52,732 nucleotides of DNA from an uncultured Alphaproteobacteria bacterium (GTDB taxonomy: Bacteria > Pseudomonadota > Alphaproteobacteria > Methylaequorales > Methylaequoraceae), in assembly GCA_902526175.1 (NCBI GenBank), contig CABZJY010000002.1:1-52732 (forward strand), given 5' to 3'. A program made the translations under genes and the position numbers. Position 1 is the first letter of the stretch; every line of letters begins with the position of its first letter. Positions 29,557-38,269 of this stretch are shown here, piece after piece. The notes below the pieces were generated by a model that ran no database searches, was not told the origin of the DNA, and saw only the letters and a program-made list of their open reading frames with translations.

Positions 29557-30441
29557 ATGAATTTTAATACTTATCTATCTAATTTTTCAAAAAATTTTAC
29601 TGAAGAGCTTATTAATATTATACCAACTTCAGACCTAAATACATCAAATCTAAAAAAAGCAATAGTTTATACAATCAAAGTAGGAGGTAAAAGGTTGAGA
29701 CCGCTACTGGTTATGGAGACTTCAAAAATATTAGGTGTAAAAAGGGACTACGCAATAAGAGTTGCATCAAGTGTTGAATTTATTCACTGCTACTCTCTTG
29801 TTCATGATGATTTGCCGTCAATGGATAATGACGATCTAAGGAGAGGTAACTTGACCTGTCACAAAAAGTTTAATGAAGCAACTGCAATTCTGGTTGGAGA
29901 TGCTCTTCAATCAATTTCATTTGAAATATTATCTGATTTAAAGACTCATAAAGATGGAAATGTAAGAAGCAAACTAGTTAATGAATTGGCTAAATGCGCT
30001 GGTTACAGTGGAATGGTAGAGGGGCAGATGCAGGATTTGGAAGCAGAAAAAAAAAACCTTAAAATAAATGAAATAAAAAAACTTCAGGATTTAAAGACTG
30101 GAAAACTTTTCCACTTTTCTTGTACAGCAGCAACTATTCTTTCTCAACAGGAGGATAAGTATTACAGAAAATTCCAAAAATTTTCTAAAAACCTTGGGCT
30201 AGCTTTCCAAATAAAAGATGACATCCTTGATATTGAAGGAGATGAAAAAAAAATGGGAAAAAAAGTCAGAAAAGACGTTTCGCTTGGTAAAGAAACATTC
30301 ATATCATTAAAAGGAATTGAAGATTCAAAAAAATATGCTGAATTATTGATTGAGGAAGCAATAGAAATTATATCGATTTTTGGCAAAAGCTCAGATATTC
30401 TAATTAAAATTTGTAGAATGATAATGAAAAGATCAAAATGA
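29557..30441 (+). CDS. ispA: Farnesyl diphosphate synthase
   Basis: IspA makes FPP from DMAPP/GPP and IPP for quinones, undecaprenyl phosphate and, via crtE, carotenoids. The 294-residue protein has GGKRLRPLLV, the first aspartate-rich motif in its long eubacterial form, HDDLPSMDNDDLRRG, and the second motif KDDILDIEGD. Tyr/His pattern before the first motif (FIHCYSLVHDD) is that of short-chain synthases. In many alphaproteobacteria dxs follows; here tlyA follows directly with a 4-base overlap. Confidence 0.95.
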   Translation: MNFNTYLSNFSKNFTEELINIIPTSDLNTSNLKKAIVYTIKVGGKRLRPLLVMETSKILGVKRDYAIRVASSVEFIHCYSLVHDDLPSMDNDDLRRGNLTCHKKFNEATAILVGDALQSISFEILSDLKTHKDGNVRSKLVNELAKCAGYSGMVEGQMQDLEAEKKNLKINEIKKLQDLKTGKLFHFSCTAATILSQQEDKYYRKFQKFSKNLGLAFQIKDDILDIEGDEKKMGKKVRKDVSLGKETFISLKGIEDSKKYAELLIEEAIEIISIFGKSSDILIKICRMIMKRSK

Positions 30442-31202
30442 GCTACAAAGAAATTATTGTAGAAAAAAAATATCATAATTGCAGGTTAGATAAACTATTA
30501 GTTGACCTTAAATTAGTTGAAAATAAAAGTAGGGCATTGTCAAACATAATGATGGGACATATTTATGTTAATCAAAGAAAGATGGAAAAGTCTGGTTATA
30601 AGATTAAGTCTGGGTCAACTTTACGTTTAAAATTAGAGAGAAAATGGGTTTCAAGAGGAGGAATAAAATTAAGTTATGCGTTAAAGAAATTTAAATTAAA
30701 GGTAGGACAAAAAATTTGTCTCGATATTGGCTGCTCTACAGGCGGTTTTTCAGATGTTTTATTAAAAAGTGGAGCCGATTATGTACATGGTGTAGATGTT
30801 GGTTACGGACAAATTGATTTGAAAATCAGGAACAATGAGAGATTTAGGATACATGAAAGAACTAACGCAAGAAATTTAGAAGATAATTTCTTTCAAGTTA
30901 AATTCGATTTAATTGTTTGTGATGCAAGTTTTATTTCTTTAAAAAAAATTATTCCACCAGTTATTAAGTTTTTAAAAAGTGGTGGATCAATTTGTTTTTT
31001 AATTAAACCACAATTTGAAGTCGGAAGAAATTTTGTGTCCAAAGGCGGAATAATTAAAGATGAGAATTTACAAAAAAATGTTTGCGAGGAAATAAAATTT
31101 TTTTTTGAAAATAACCACAGTTTAAAGTTCATAAATTTGTGCGAATCCCCAATTACAGGTCAAAAAGGTAACAAAGAATTTTTTATGCTTTTAGAAAAAT
31201 AG
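30438..31202 (+). CDS. tlyA: TlyA-type rRNA 2'-O-methyltransferase
   Basis: An N-terminal S4 domain (about residues 9-65: RLDKLLVDLKLVENKSRA) is followed by an RrmJ/FtsJ-like SAM methyltransferase. The fold shows CLDIGCSTGGFSDVLLKSGA, VHGVDVGYGQ and a conserved IKPQFEVG segment. TlyA proteins methylate 16S and/or 23S rRNA, and some act as hemolysin-like proteins. The rRNA role is the family standard. The 254-residue length is normal. Confidence 0.92.
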   Translation: MSYKEIIVEKKYHNCRLDKLLVDLKLVENKSRALSNIMMGHIYVNQRKMEKSGYKIKSGSTLRLKLERKWVSRGGIKLSYALKKFKLKVGQKICLDIGCSTGGFSDVLLKSGADYVHGVDVGYGQIDLKIRNNERFRIHERTNARNLEDNFFQVKFDLIVCDASFISLKKIIPPVIKFLKSGGSICFLIKPQFEVGRNFVSKGGIIKDENLQKNVCEEIKFFFENNHSLKFINLCESPITGQKGNKEFFMLLEK

Positions 31203-31203
31203 T

Positions 31204-32274
31204 TTATTTTTTTCTAGTAGAATTAATTAGAAGATTATCTGCTAAGACTAGAGCTAACATAGCTTCACCAATAGGTACTGCTCTGATTCCAACACAAGGA
31301 TCATGCCTCCCTTTAGTTTGAATCTTTACATTTTCTTTTTTAATATTAACTGTTTTTTGTTTGATTAATATTGAACTTGTGGGTTTTACAGCAAACCTCA
31401 CTACAATATCTTGTCCAGTAGTAATTCCACCAAGTATACCGCCTGAATTATTTGATTTAAATGACACTTTCTCTTTTTTAGAAACAATCTCATCAGAATT
31501 TTCTTCTCCTCTTGACTCAGCACTTTGAAAGCCCAAACCAATTTCTACTCCTTTAACAGCTGGAATACTCATTATCGCATGAGCAATTAAGGCATCAATT
31601 TTGTCAAAAATTGGTTCACCAAGACCCACTTTAATACCAGTAGCTTGAATTTCAATAATTGCTCCAACTGATGAACCTGCTTTTCTAATATTATTTAAAT
31701 AAATTTCCCAATCTTTTGCAGCATTTTTGTCTGGACAAAAAAATGGGTTTTTGCCAACTTCTTTCCAATTCCAATTATTTCTATTTATTTTTTTTTCTCC
31801 AATTTGTACTAAAGCCCCCCTTATATTGACATTTTTTCCTAATAATTTTCTTGCAATTGCTCCAGCAGCAACTCTCATTGCTGTTTCTCTGGCAGACGCT
31901 CTCCCTCCACCTCTGTAATCTCTAATTCCAAATTTTTCTTGATAAGTATAATCAGCATGACCGGGTCTAAATTTGTCAAAAATTCCACTATAATCCTTAC
32001 TCTTTTTATCAATATTTTCAATTTGCAGTGATATTGGTGTACCAGTAGTTACCCCATTAAAAATGCCAGACAAGATTTTTACTTGGTCAGGTTCTTTTCT
32101 TTGCGTTGTAAATTTTGATTGACCAGGTTTTCTTTTTTCCAAATATTTTTGTATTTCATCTTTTGAGATCTTTATACCAGAGGGAACACCATCGAGAACG
32201 CAACCTATAGCATCACCATGACTTTCTCCCCAGGTGGATAATTTTAAAATTTTTCCAAAACTACTACCTGTCAT
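31204..32274 (-). CDS. aroC: Chorismate synthase
   Basis: AroC forms chorismate from EPSP with reduced FMN, the last step of the shikimate route. Signatures include [16 protein letters not shown] at the start, [36 protein letters not shown] and the late [19 protein letters not shown]. The 356-residue length is standard. It lies 9 bases after fabI on the same strand. Confidence 0.97.
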   Translation of the reverse strand: MTGSSFGKILKLSTWGESHGDAIGCVLDGVPSGIKISKDEIQKYLEKRKPGQSKFTTQRKEPDQVKILSGIFNGVTTGTPISLQIENIDKKSKDYSGIFDKFRPGHADYTYQEKFGIRDYRGGGRASARETAMRVAAGAIARKLLGKNVNIRGALVQIGEKKINRNNWNWKEVGKNPFFCPDKNAAKDWEIYLNNIRKAGSSVGAIIEIQATGIKVGLGEPIFDKIDALIAHAIMSIPAVKGVEIGLGFQSAESRGEENSDEIVSKKEKVSFKSNNSGGILGGITTGQDIVVRFAVKPTSSILIKQKTVNIKKENVKIQTKGRHDPCVGIRAVPIGEAMLALVLADNLLINSTRKK

Positions 32275-32283
32275 ATCATTATT

Positions 32284-33093
32284 CTAAACAACTGAAATAT
32301 CTGGAGCATCAACTGCTTTCATCCCAACAACATGGTATCCACAGTCAACATGAACTATTTCTCCGGTTACTCCTGCAGAAAGATCAGATAACAAATAAAT
32401 AGCATTCATTCCAACTTCTTCAATTGTTATTGTTCTTTTTAATGGGGCGTTATATTCATTCCATTTAAGAATATATTTAAAGTCAGAAATACCGGAAGAA
32501 GCTAAAGTTTTTATTGGTCCAGCAGAAATTGCATTTACTCTTATATTTTTTTTTCCAAGGTCGGTAGCTATATATTTTACGCTGGTTTCTAGAGCAGATT
32601 TAGCTATTCCCATTACGTTATAATGTGGCATAACTTTTTCTGCACCGTAGTAGGAAAGAGTTAATATATTCCCGCCATTAGTCATTATTTTTGAGGCATA
32701 TTTACAAACGGATGTAAAAGAGTAACAAGAAATATCCATAGTTTTTAAGAAGTTTTCTTTTGAAGTTTCAACGTACTCTCCTTTAAGTTCATCTTTATCA
32801 GAAAATGCTATAGAATGTACTAAAAAATCTATTGAACTAAACTTTGAAGATATTGTGTCAAAAAAACTTTTTATATGATTCTCATTTGATACATCACATA
32901 GAAAAAAATCTTTGGAATTACATTTCTCTGCCAATGGTTCAACTCTTTTTTTTATAGATTCATTTGGATAAGAAAAAATTAAATTAGCTCCTTGTTTTGA
33001 CAAAGCTGAGGCAATACCCCACGCAATTGACCTGTCATTGGCGATACCCATTATTACACCAGTTTTTCCTTTTATGTTAGTAATATCACTCAT
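32284..33093 (-). CDS. fabI: Enoyl-ACP reductase (NADH)
   Basis: FabI reduces trans-2-enoyl-ACP in each round of fatty acid synthesis. The 269-residue SDR protein has GIANDRSIAWGIASAL for the cofactor. The catalytic pair Tyr-x6-Lys is in YNVMGIAKSALE, and the family phrase NAISAGPIKTLASSGI follows. It is cotranscribed with aroC and divergent from pdxH (78-base gap). It is the usual triclosan target form. Confidence 0.95.
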   Translation of the reverse strand: MSDITNIKGKTGVIMGIANDRSIAWGIASALSKQGANLIFSYPNESIKKRVEPLAEKCNSKDFFLCDVSNENHIKSFFDTISSKFSSIDFLVHSIAFSDKDELKGEYVETSKENFLKTMDISCYSFTSVCKYASKIMTNGGNILTLSYYGAEKVMPHYNVMGIAKSALETSVKYIATDLGKKNIRVNAISAGPIKTLASSGISDFKYILKWNEYNAPLKRTITIEEVGMNAIYLLSDLSAGVTGEIVHVDCGYHVVGMKAVDAPDISVV

Positions 33094-33171
33094 TAAATTT
33101 CTTAACTTTAAAGGTTTAAAAAATGAAAATAATTAACTACTTCTATATTATTAGTTTATATTAAAACATCA

Positions 33172-33747
33172 ATGATTGATCCATATAAAAAATTTAAAAA
33201 TTGGTACACCAAAGCTAGTATCGAATTCAATGGAGATCATACAGCATTTGCTCTAGGTACATGTGATAATAACTCACAACCACATATTAGAATGGTTTTA
33301 TTAAAGAAAATCTTGAATGATGGTTTTGTTTTTTTTACAAATTTAAACAGTAAAAAAGGTAATCATTTCAAAATTAATAAAAAACTTTCTATGTGCTTTT
33401 ATTGGGAAAATATTAATCGACAGATCAGGATATTAGGGAATGGCTCAATTTTGGATTCTGAGCAATCAGACAATTATTTCAGCTCAAGACCCCGAGGAAG
33501 CCAAATTGGAGCTTGGGCATCAAAACAATCTAAAGAAATTAAGTCCAGAAAAGAGTTAAGAGATAAAATTAAGTATTATGAAAAGAAATTTAAAAACACT
33601 TCAATACCTCGACCAATTTACTGGTCAGGAATAAAAATAAAACCAATTGAATTTGAATTTTGGAAACAAGGAGAATTTAGAATTCATTCGAGAGAGCAAT
33701 ATTTTCTAAAAAAAAACAATTGGACTGTTAGATTTTTATCACCATAG
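33172..33747 (+). CDS. pdxH: Pyridoxamine 5'-phosphate oxidase
   Basis: PdxH oxidises pyridoxamine or pyridoxine 5'-phosphate to PLP with FMN. The 191-residue protein has RMVLLKKI, FFTNLNSKKG, SSRPRGSQIGAWASKQS and the C-terminal WKQGEFRIHSREQY ending WTVRFLSP, all conserved in the family. It is somewhat shorter at the N-terminus than E. coli PdxH (218), as is common in alphaproteobacteria. Its usual neighbour fabI lies on the other side of the divergent gap. Confidence 0.95.
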   Translation: MIDPYKKFKNWYTKASIEFNGDHTAFALGTCDNNSQPHIRMVLLKKILNDGFVFFTNLNSKKGNHFKINKKLSMCFYWENINRQIRILGNGSILDSEQSDNYFSSRPRGSQIGAWASKQSKEIKSRKELRDKIKYYEKKFKNTSIPRPIYWSGIKIKPIEFEFWKQGEFRIHSREQYFLKKNNWTVRFLSP

Positions 33748-33748
33748 A

Positions 33749-34960
33749 CTAAGCTGCCAGCTTTATGTTTAATTCATTAAAAACTTCTTTTAAAGCTCGA
33801 GCTAGTTTGGATATCATTTCATCTGAATGAAGAGGTGAGGCTGATAACCTCAGTCTTTCTGTACCTACAGGAACAGTTGGATAATTTATTGGTTGAACAT
33901 ATATAGCGTAATTATCTAGTAACAACTTGCTGGCCTGTGTACATAATTTTGCATCACCTACTATTACTGGGATTATATGACTTCCATGATCTAAAAAGTT
34001 AATTCCAGCTTTTCTAAGGTTTTTTTTGAGTGATGTAACAACACTAAGTAATTTTTTTCTTTCAGTAGAAGAAAATTTTAAATGTCTTATAGCGGCATAA
34101 GCACCAGCTGCCAAACATGGTGGAATTGATGTGGTGAAAATAAAACCTGAAGCATTACTTCTTATAAAATCAACTATATTCTTTTTGCCAGTAATATAAC
34201 CTCCCATAACTCCGAATGCTTTTGCTAATGTTCCTTGAAGAATATCTATATCATTCATAATATTTTCTTGCTCAGCTACACCTGAACCTCTGCTACCATA
34301 GATACCAACAGCATGTACTTCATCTAAGTATGTAAGTGCATTATATTTTTTTGCTAAATTAACAATTTCCCTAACAGGCGAAAAATCTCCATCCATCGAA
34401 TAAAGTGATTCAAATGCAATTATTTTGGCATCACTTTTATCTGCTTTTTTTAGCTTATTTTCTAAATCTTTCATACAGTTGTGTTTGAAAATTACTTTTT
34501 TTGCACCAGAATTTTTTATGCCCAAAATCATTGATGCATGATTTTTTTCATCAGAAAAAATTGTACATCCTGGAATTTTTTTCCCGAGTGTTGATAAAGT
34601 TGCTTGATTAGCAAGATAACCAGAATTAAACAACAACGCTGCTTCTCTCTGATGAAGATAGCAAATTTCTCTTTCCAATAAGATATGATAATGATTTGTT
34701 CCTGAAATATTTCTTGTACCACCTGATCCAGCACCAGCTTTTTCAATAGCTTCGATCATTGCGTCAAGTACAATTCTATTTTGCCCCATGCCAAGATAAT
34801 CATTACTACACCAAACAATAACCTCCTTGGCTTTACTATCTGAATAATTCAATGCTTTTGGGAAATCACCAGCAAGCTTTTCCAAATCGGCGAAAACTCT
34901 ATATCTTCCCTCTGATTTAAGTGAATTTAAGTTATCATTAAAAAAATCGTTATAATTCAT
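33749..34960 (-). CDS. hemA: 5-aminolevulinate synthase
   Basis: This PLP enzyme condenses glycine with succinyl-CoA to 5-aminolevulinate, the C4 route to haem found in alphaproteobacteria and mitochondria. The 403-residue sequence starts RYRVFADLEK, then has CSNDYLGMGQN, GAGSGGTRNISGTN, the aspartate in LDEVHAVGIYG and the PLP lysine in GTLAKAFGVMGGY. These features, with the ending typical of ALAS (GTERLRLSASPLH), separate it from the related BioF and Kbl. It overlaps msrB by 11 bases. Confidence 0.95.
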   Translation of the reverse strand: MNYNDFFNDNLNSLKSEGRYRVFADLEKLAGDFPKALNYSDSKAKEVIVWCSNDYLGMGQNRIVLDAMIEAIEKAGAGSGGTRNISGTNHYHILLEREICYLHQREAALLFNSGYLANQATLSTLGKKIPGCTIFSDEKNHASMILGIKNSGAKKVIFKHNCMKDLENKLKKADKSDAKIIAFESLYSMDGDFSPVREIVNLAKKYNALTYLDEVHAVGIYGSRGSGVAEQENIMNDIDILQGTLAKAFGVMGGYITGKKNIVDFIRSNASGFIFTTSIPPCLAAGAYAAIRHLKFSSTERKKLLSVVTSLKKNLRKAGINFLDHGSHIIPVIVGDAKLCTQASKLLLDNYAIYVQPINYPTVPVGTERLRLSASPLHSDEMISKLARALKEVFNELNIKLAA

Positions 34961-35324
34961 TATTCTCTTTAAAATTTAACGATGCAGAATTAATACAAAA
35001 CCTTTTAAATGTTGGGGATGGTCCGTCATCAAAAACGTGTCCAAGATGAGAACCACATTTACATTTTACTTCAGTCCTAACCATAGAGAAACTTATATCT
35101 TCTATAAGATCTAATACATTATCATTTACAGGCTTTTTAAAACTTGGCCATCCAGAACCAGAGTCATATTTATCCTCAGAATTAAACAATATTTTACCAC
35201 AACATATGCAAGCATATTTGCCGCATTTATAAAAAGAATCGTACTTACCCGAGAATGGAGGTTCTGTATCACCATTTTGAGTCACTCTATAAGATAATTC
35301 ATTTAAATTATTAATTTTTTTCAA
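34950..35324 (-). CDS. msrB: Peptide methionine-(R)-S-oxide reductase
   Basis: MsrB repairs oxidised methionine. The 124-residue protein shows the two zinc CxxC pairs (CGKYACICCGK; KCKCGSHLGH), GSGWPSFKKP and the catalytic cysteine in FKRFCINSASLNF. It begins with LSYRVTQNGDTEPPF as the family does. It is upstream of hemA in the same transcript (overlapping genes) and divergent from thiO. Confidence 0.95.
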   Translation of the reverse strand: MKKINNLNELSYRVTQNGDTEPPFSGKYDSFYKCGKYACICCGKILFNSEDKYDSGSGWPSFKKPVNDNVLDLIEDISFSMVRTEVKCKCGSHLGHVFDDGPSPTFKRFCINSASLNFKENNEL

Positions 35325-35400
35325 ATTTCCTCATACTTAATTTAAGATGTATAATATATATAAAACATAAATATATTAAAACAATTCGAAAATAATTTTT

Positions 35401-36507
35401 ATGATACACATTATTGGCTCAGGTCTTTTGGGTTTATCCATTGGCTATGAACTTCTAAGACAAGGTCTTAATGTAAAAATCCTTAGTTCAAATCTAGATG
35501 GTGAATCAAGCAACGCAGCTGTGGGTATGTTGGCACCCCAGATTGAGTTTAAGTCAACTGAAGAAAAATTGTTTAGCTTAATGTTAGAGTCTAAAAATTT
35601 ATGGAATAATTTTTATAATAAACTTACGAAAGATTCAGGTATTGATTGTGAGTTTCAACGTAATGGTTCTTTAGCAATAGCAACAAATAATGATGATATG
35701 GAAAAACTAAAATTTAAAGCAAAATTTTTGAGCCAATTTGGTTATGAAATTAAATTTTTAGATGGTCGTGAAACCATTTTATTAGAGCCAAATTTGTCTA
35801 GTAATTTAAAGGGATCCATCTATTTTAAAAATAACGATCAGGTAAATGCCCAGATTTTAAAAAAATCTTTGATCAAAGCATTTGTAAAAAATGGTGGGAA
35901 AATTGAAGAAAAAATCAGAATAAAAAAAATCACTCTTCAAAAAAAAAAGATAAAGCTTCTTTCATCTGAAAAATGTTTTGAATGTAATAAAGTTGTTCTG
36001 GCAGCAGGTGTCTGGAGCAGAGAACTTTTATTAGAATCTTTTGGGATCTCAATTCCAATGCGACCTTTAAAAGGAGTAACAATGGAATTTTATCATTCTG
36101 ACAAAGAAAATAACTTTAACCATAATTTATGGTTTAGGAATATATATATAGCACCTAGATTAAATGGTAATATTGTTGTTGGCGCTACTGAAGATGAAGT
36201 AGGATTTAAACAAGAAATTAATATGCAGGATATGTTTTATTTAATTAACAATCTTTGGCCTTTAATACCATCATCGGAAAAATATGCATTTAAAAATTTT
36301 AAATGTGGTTTGAGGCCTACCACATTTGATGGACTTCCAGTAATTGGGAGTATTGATAAAATAACAAAAAACTTGATTTGTGCCTTTGGTCATTACAGAA
36401 ATGGAGTTTTATTATCTCCACTAACTGCTAAAATTGTTTCAGAGATAATTGTTAATAATAAGGAAAATTACAATTCTTTATCACCTAATAGATTTAAATT
36501 TTCATAA
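35401..36507 (+). CDS. thiO: Glycine oxidase for thiazole synthesis
   Basis: ThiO is an FAD enzyme that oxidises glycine to the imine needed by ThiG. The 368-residue protein opens with IHIIGSGLLGLSIGYELLR and has GMLAPQIEFK and the C-terminal GLRPTTFDGLPVIG and HYRNGVLLSPLTA motifs. D-amino-acid dehydrogenase is the alternative within the DAO family, but the following thiS and thiG genes make ThiO the better call. It is 19 bases upstream of thiS. Confidence 0.93.
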   Translation: MIHIIGSGLLGLSIGYELLRQGLNVKILSSNLDGESSNAAVGMLAPQIEFKSTEEKLFSLMLESKNLWNNFYNKLTKDSGIDCEFQRNGSLAIATNNDDMEKLKFKAKFLSQFGYEIKFLDGRETILLEPNLSSNLKGSIYFKNNDQVNAQILKKSLIKAFVKNGGKIEEKIRIKKITLQKKKIKLLSSEKCFECNKVVLAAGVWSRELLLESFGISIPMRPLKGVTMEFYHSDKENNFNHNLWFRNIYIAPRLNGNIVVGATEDEVGFKQEINMQDMFYLINNLWPLIPSSEKYAFKNFKCGLRPTTFDGLPVIGSIDKITKNLICAFGHYRNGVLLSPLTAKIVSEIIVNNKENYNSLSPNRFKFS

Positions 36508-36526
36508 AATTGTTTATTATATAAAC

Positions 36527-36745
36527 ATGATAAATACAATTTATTTAAATGGGAAAAAGACTCAAGTTGATCTAGAAAAATCTAACCTTTTAATTGATAT
36601 AGTGGAAAAGTATTCTAGAAAAATTAAAAATCAAAATATAGCTGTTGCTGTAAATATGAAAATTGTTACTAAGTCTGAATGGAAAACTTTTAAAATAGAA
36701 AAAAATGATAAAATCGAAATTGTTTCTCCTTTTCCAGGAGGTTAA
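36527..36745 (+). CDS. thiS: Sulfur carrier protein ThiS
   Basis: This 72-residue ubiquitin-like protein carries the thiocarboxylate sulfur for the thiazole ring. The ATG at 36527 is the start, because the open frame extends further only into the end of thiO. It has YLNGKKTQVD at the N-terminus and the required terminal double glycine in VSPFPGG. It lies between thiO and thiG. The ThiF that would activate it is not in the window. Confidence 0.95.
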   Translation: MINTIYLNGKKTQVDLEKSNLLIDIVEKYSRKIKNQNIAVAVNMKIVTKSEWKTFKIEKNDKIEIVSPFPGG

Positions 36746-36747
36746 TA

Positions 36748-37524
36748 ATGAATAAAAAAGATTATTTTGAAATTGATGGAAAAAAATTTAATTCAAGGTT
36801 AATAATGGGCACATCCCTTTATCCTAATCAATCAGTTTTAATTGAATCTTTAGAAAAATCAGAAACAGAAATAATTACGGTATCTGTAAGAAGAATTGAT
36901 TTAAAATCTCAAACAAATATTTTGCAAGTGCTTGACAAAAAATATACTATTCTACCAAATACAGCAGGTTGTTTTTCATCAAAAGAAGCAATCTTAACTG
37001 CTGAATTATGTAGAGAATCGCTTAACACTAACTGGATAAAACTAGAAATAATTGCTGACTACGAAACATTATTACCGGACTCAAGTGAAACTATTAAAAC
37101 ATCAGAATATTTAGTAAAGAAAGGTTTTTTGGTTTTCGCATATTGCTCAGATGATCCAGTAACTTGTAAAAGGTTGGAGGATTTGGGTTGTGAAGCTGTT
37201 ATGCCCATGATTTCTCCAATCGGTTCCGGCTTAGGAGTTAGAAATGAACATAATTTAGAACTTATAAGAGAGTTTTGTAACGGAAAAATTATAGTAGATG
37301 CAGGAGTAGGCAAGCCGAGCGATGCAACAAAAGTTATGGAATTAGGTTATGATGCAGTTCTATTAAATTCTTCGGTTGCTAGGTCAATAGACCCAATTAA
37401 TATGGCGATTTCAATGAAACATGCAGTACTTGCAGGAAGAGGTGGGTATCTTTCAGGGATGATTGAAAAAAATAAATACGCACAACATTCATCTTCCATG
37501 AAGGGAAAAATCTCTAATTTTTAA
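36748..37524 (+). CDS. thiG: Thiazole synthase
   Basis: ThiG assembles the thiazole phosphate from deoxyxylulose phosphate, the glycine imine and ThiS sulfur. The 258-residue barrel has SRLIMGTSLYPN near the start, NTAGCFSSKEA, the Schiff-base lysine in WIKLEII and the phosphate-binding GVGKPSDATKVMELGYDAVLLN region (quoted in part). GGAGG sits just before its ATG. Its end overlaps pyrE on the other strand by 11 bases. Confidence 0.97.
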   Translation: MNKKDYFEIDGKKFNSRLIMGTSLYPNQSVLIESLEKSETEIITVSVRRIDLKSQTNILQVLDKKYTILPNTAGCFSSKEAILTAELCRESLNTNWIKLEIIADYETLLPDSSETIKTSEYLVKKGFLVFAYCSDDPVTCKRLEDLGCEAVMPMISPIGSGLGVRNEHNLELIREFCNGKIIVDAGVGKPSDATKVMELGYDAVLLNSSVARSIDPINMAISMKHAVLAGRGGYLSGMIEKNKYAQHSSSMKGKISNF

Positions 37525-38158
37525 CCCCAAAATCTTTAAGAAAACTTTTAACTTTATTATAATTGTTGCTTGTTAAAATTTTTTTTTTTTTAGCAACAAC
37601 TAAAACCTCCCTCCAACTAGTAAGATATAATAATTTTGTTCTCAACCCGGAAAGATTGAACGCCTTATTAAAAATGCCATAGTTAAAAATTACAAACATA
37701 CAAAGGATTTTTGACTTTTCATCAAGTAACGATTTTATAAAATCTACTTTACTTCCACCATCAGTGATTAAATCTTCTACTAAAATAACCTTTTGATTTT
37801 TTTTTAATAAGCCCTCAATTTTTTTTTTTCTTCCGAATTTTTTTGTCTCTTTTCTAATGTATACCATTGATAAATCAAGCTTTGATGAAATGAATGATGC
37901 GAATGGAATACCTGCAGTTTCTCCACCTGCAATTACATCAATATTTTTAAAAAACTTTTGATTTTTCAAAATTTCTACAGCAAATTTTATTAATATTTTC
38001 CTTTCTTTAGGAAATGAAATAATTTTTCTACAGTCACAATAAACAGGACTCTTCTTTCCTGAGGTTAATTTAAAAGGTTGATCAATATTAAATTTTACAG
38101 CTTCTATATCTAGTAAAATCTCAGCTGTTTTTGTTGCTATTGAATTTTTACTTGGCAT
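37514..38158 (-). CDS. pyrE: Orotate phosphoribosyltransferase
   Basis: PyrE adds PRPP to orotate in UMP synthesis. The 214-residue protein has FKLTSGKKSPVYCDCRK at the N-terminus, the type I PRTase core with GGETAGIPFAS and the PRPP motif VILVEDLITDGGSK. YIRKETKKFG is the flexible loop. It is convergent with thiG and divergent from fhs over 111 bases. Confidence 0.93.
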   Translation of the reverse strand: MPSKNSIATKTAEILLDIEAVKFNIDQPFKLTSGKKSPVYCDCRKIISFPKERKILIKFAVEILKNQKFFKNIDVIAGGETAGIPFASFISSKLDLSMVYIRKETKKFGRKKKIEGLLKKNQKVILVEDLITDGGSKVDFIKSLLDEKSKILCMFVIFNYGIFNKAFNLSGLRTKLLYLTSWREVLVVAKKKKILTSNNYNKVKSFLKDFGVKN

Positions 38159-38229
38159 ACTAAATTATTATTTCCCATTAAAAAAATAGATTATTATACA
38201 TCTAATTTCTAAAAAATAAATTTAAAATC

Positions 38230-38257
38230 TTGATGCGAACTTATAATTAATTATTAT
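38230..38257 (+). promoter_or_regulatory. Candidate sigma-70 promoter of fhs
   Basis: TTGATG (38230-38235), a 16-base spacer and TATTAT (38252-38257) precede the fhs ATG at 38270, which would give a very short leader. The whole 111-base divergent region shows no riboswitch-like pattern. Confidence 0.4.
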
Positions 38258-38269
38258 AGTAAAAAAATA

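Noticed and set aside
33749-34960. BioF or Kbl instead of HemA
   Set aside because: The N-terminus (RYRVFADLEK), YLGMGQN and the C-terminal GTERLRLSASPLH fit 5-aminolevulinate synthase, and alphaproteobacteria use the C4 pathway.
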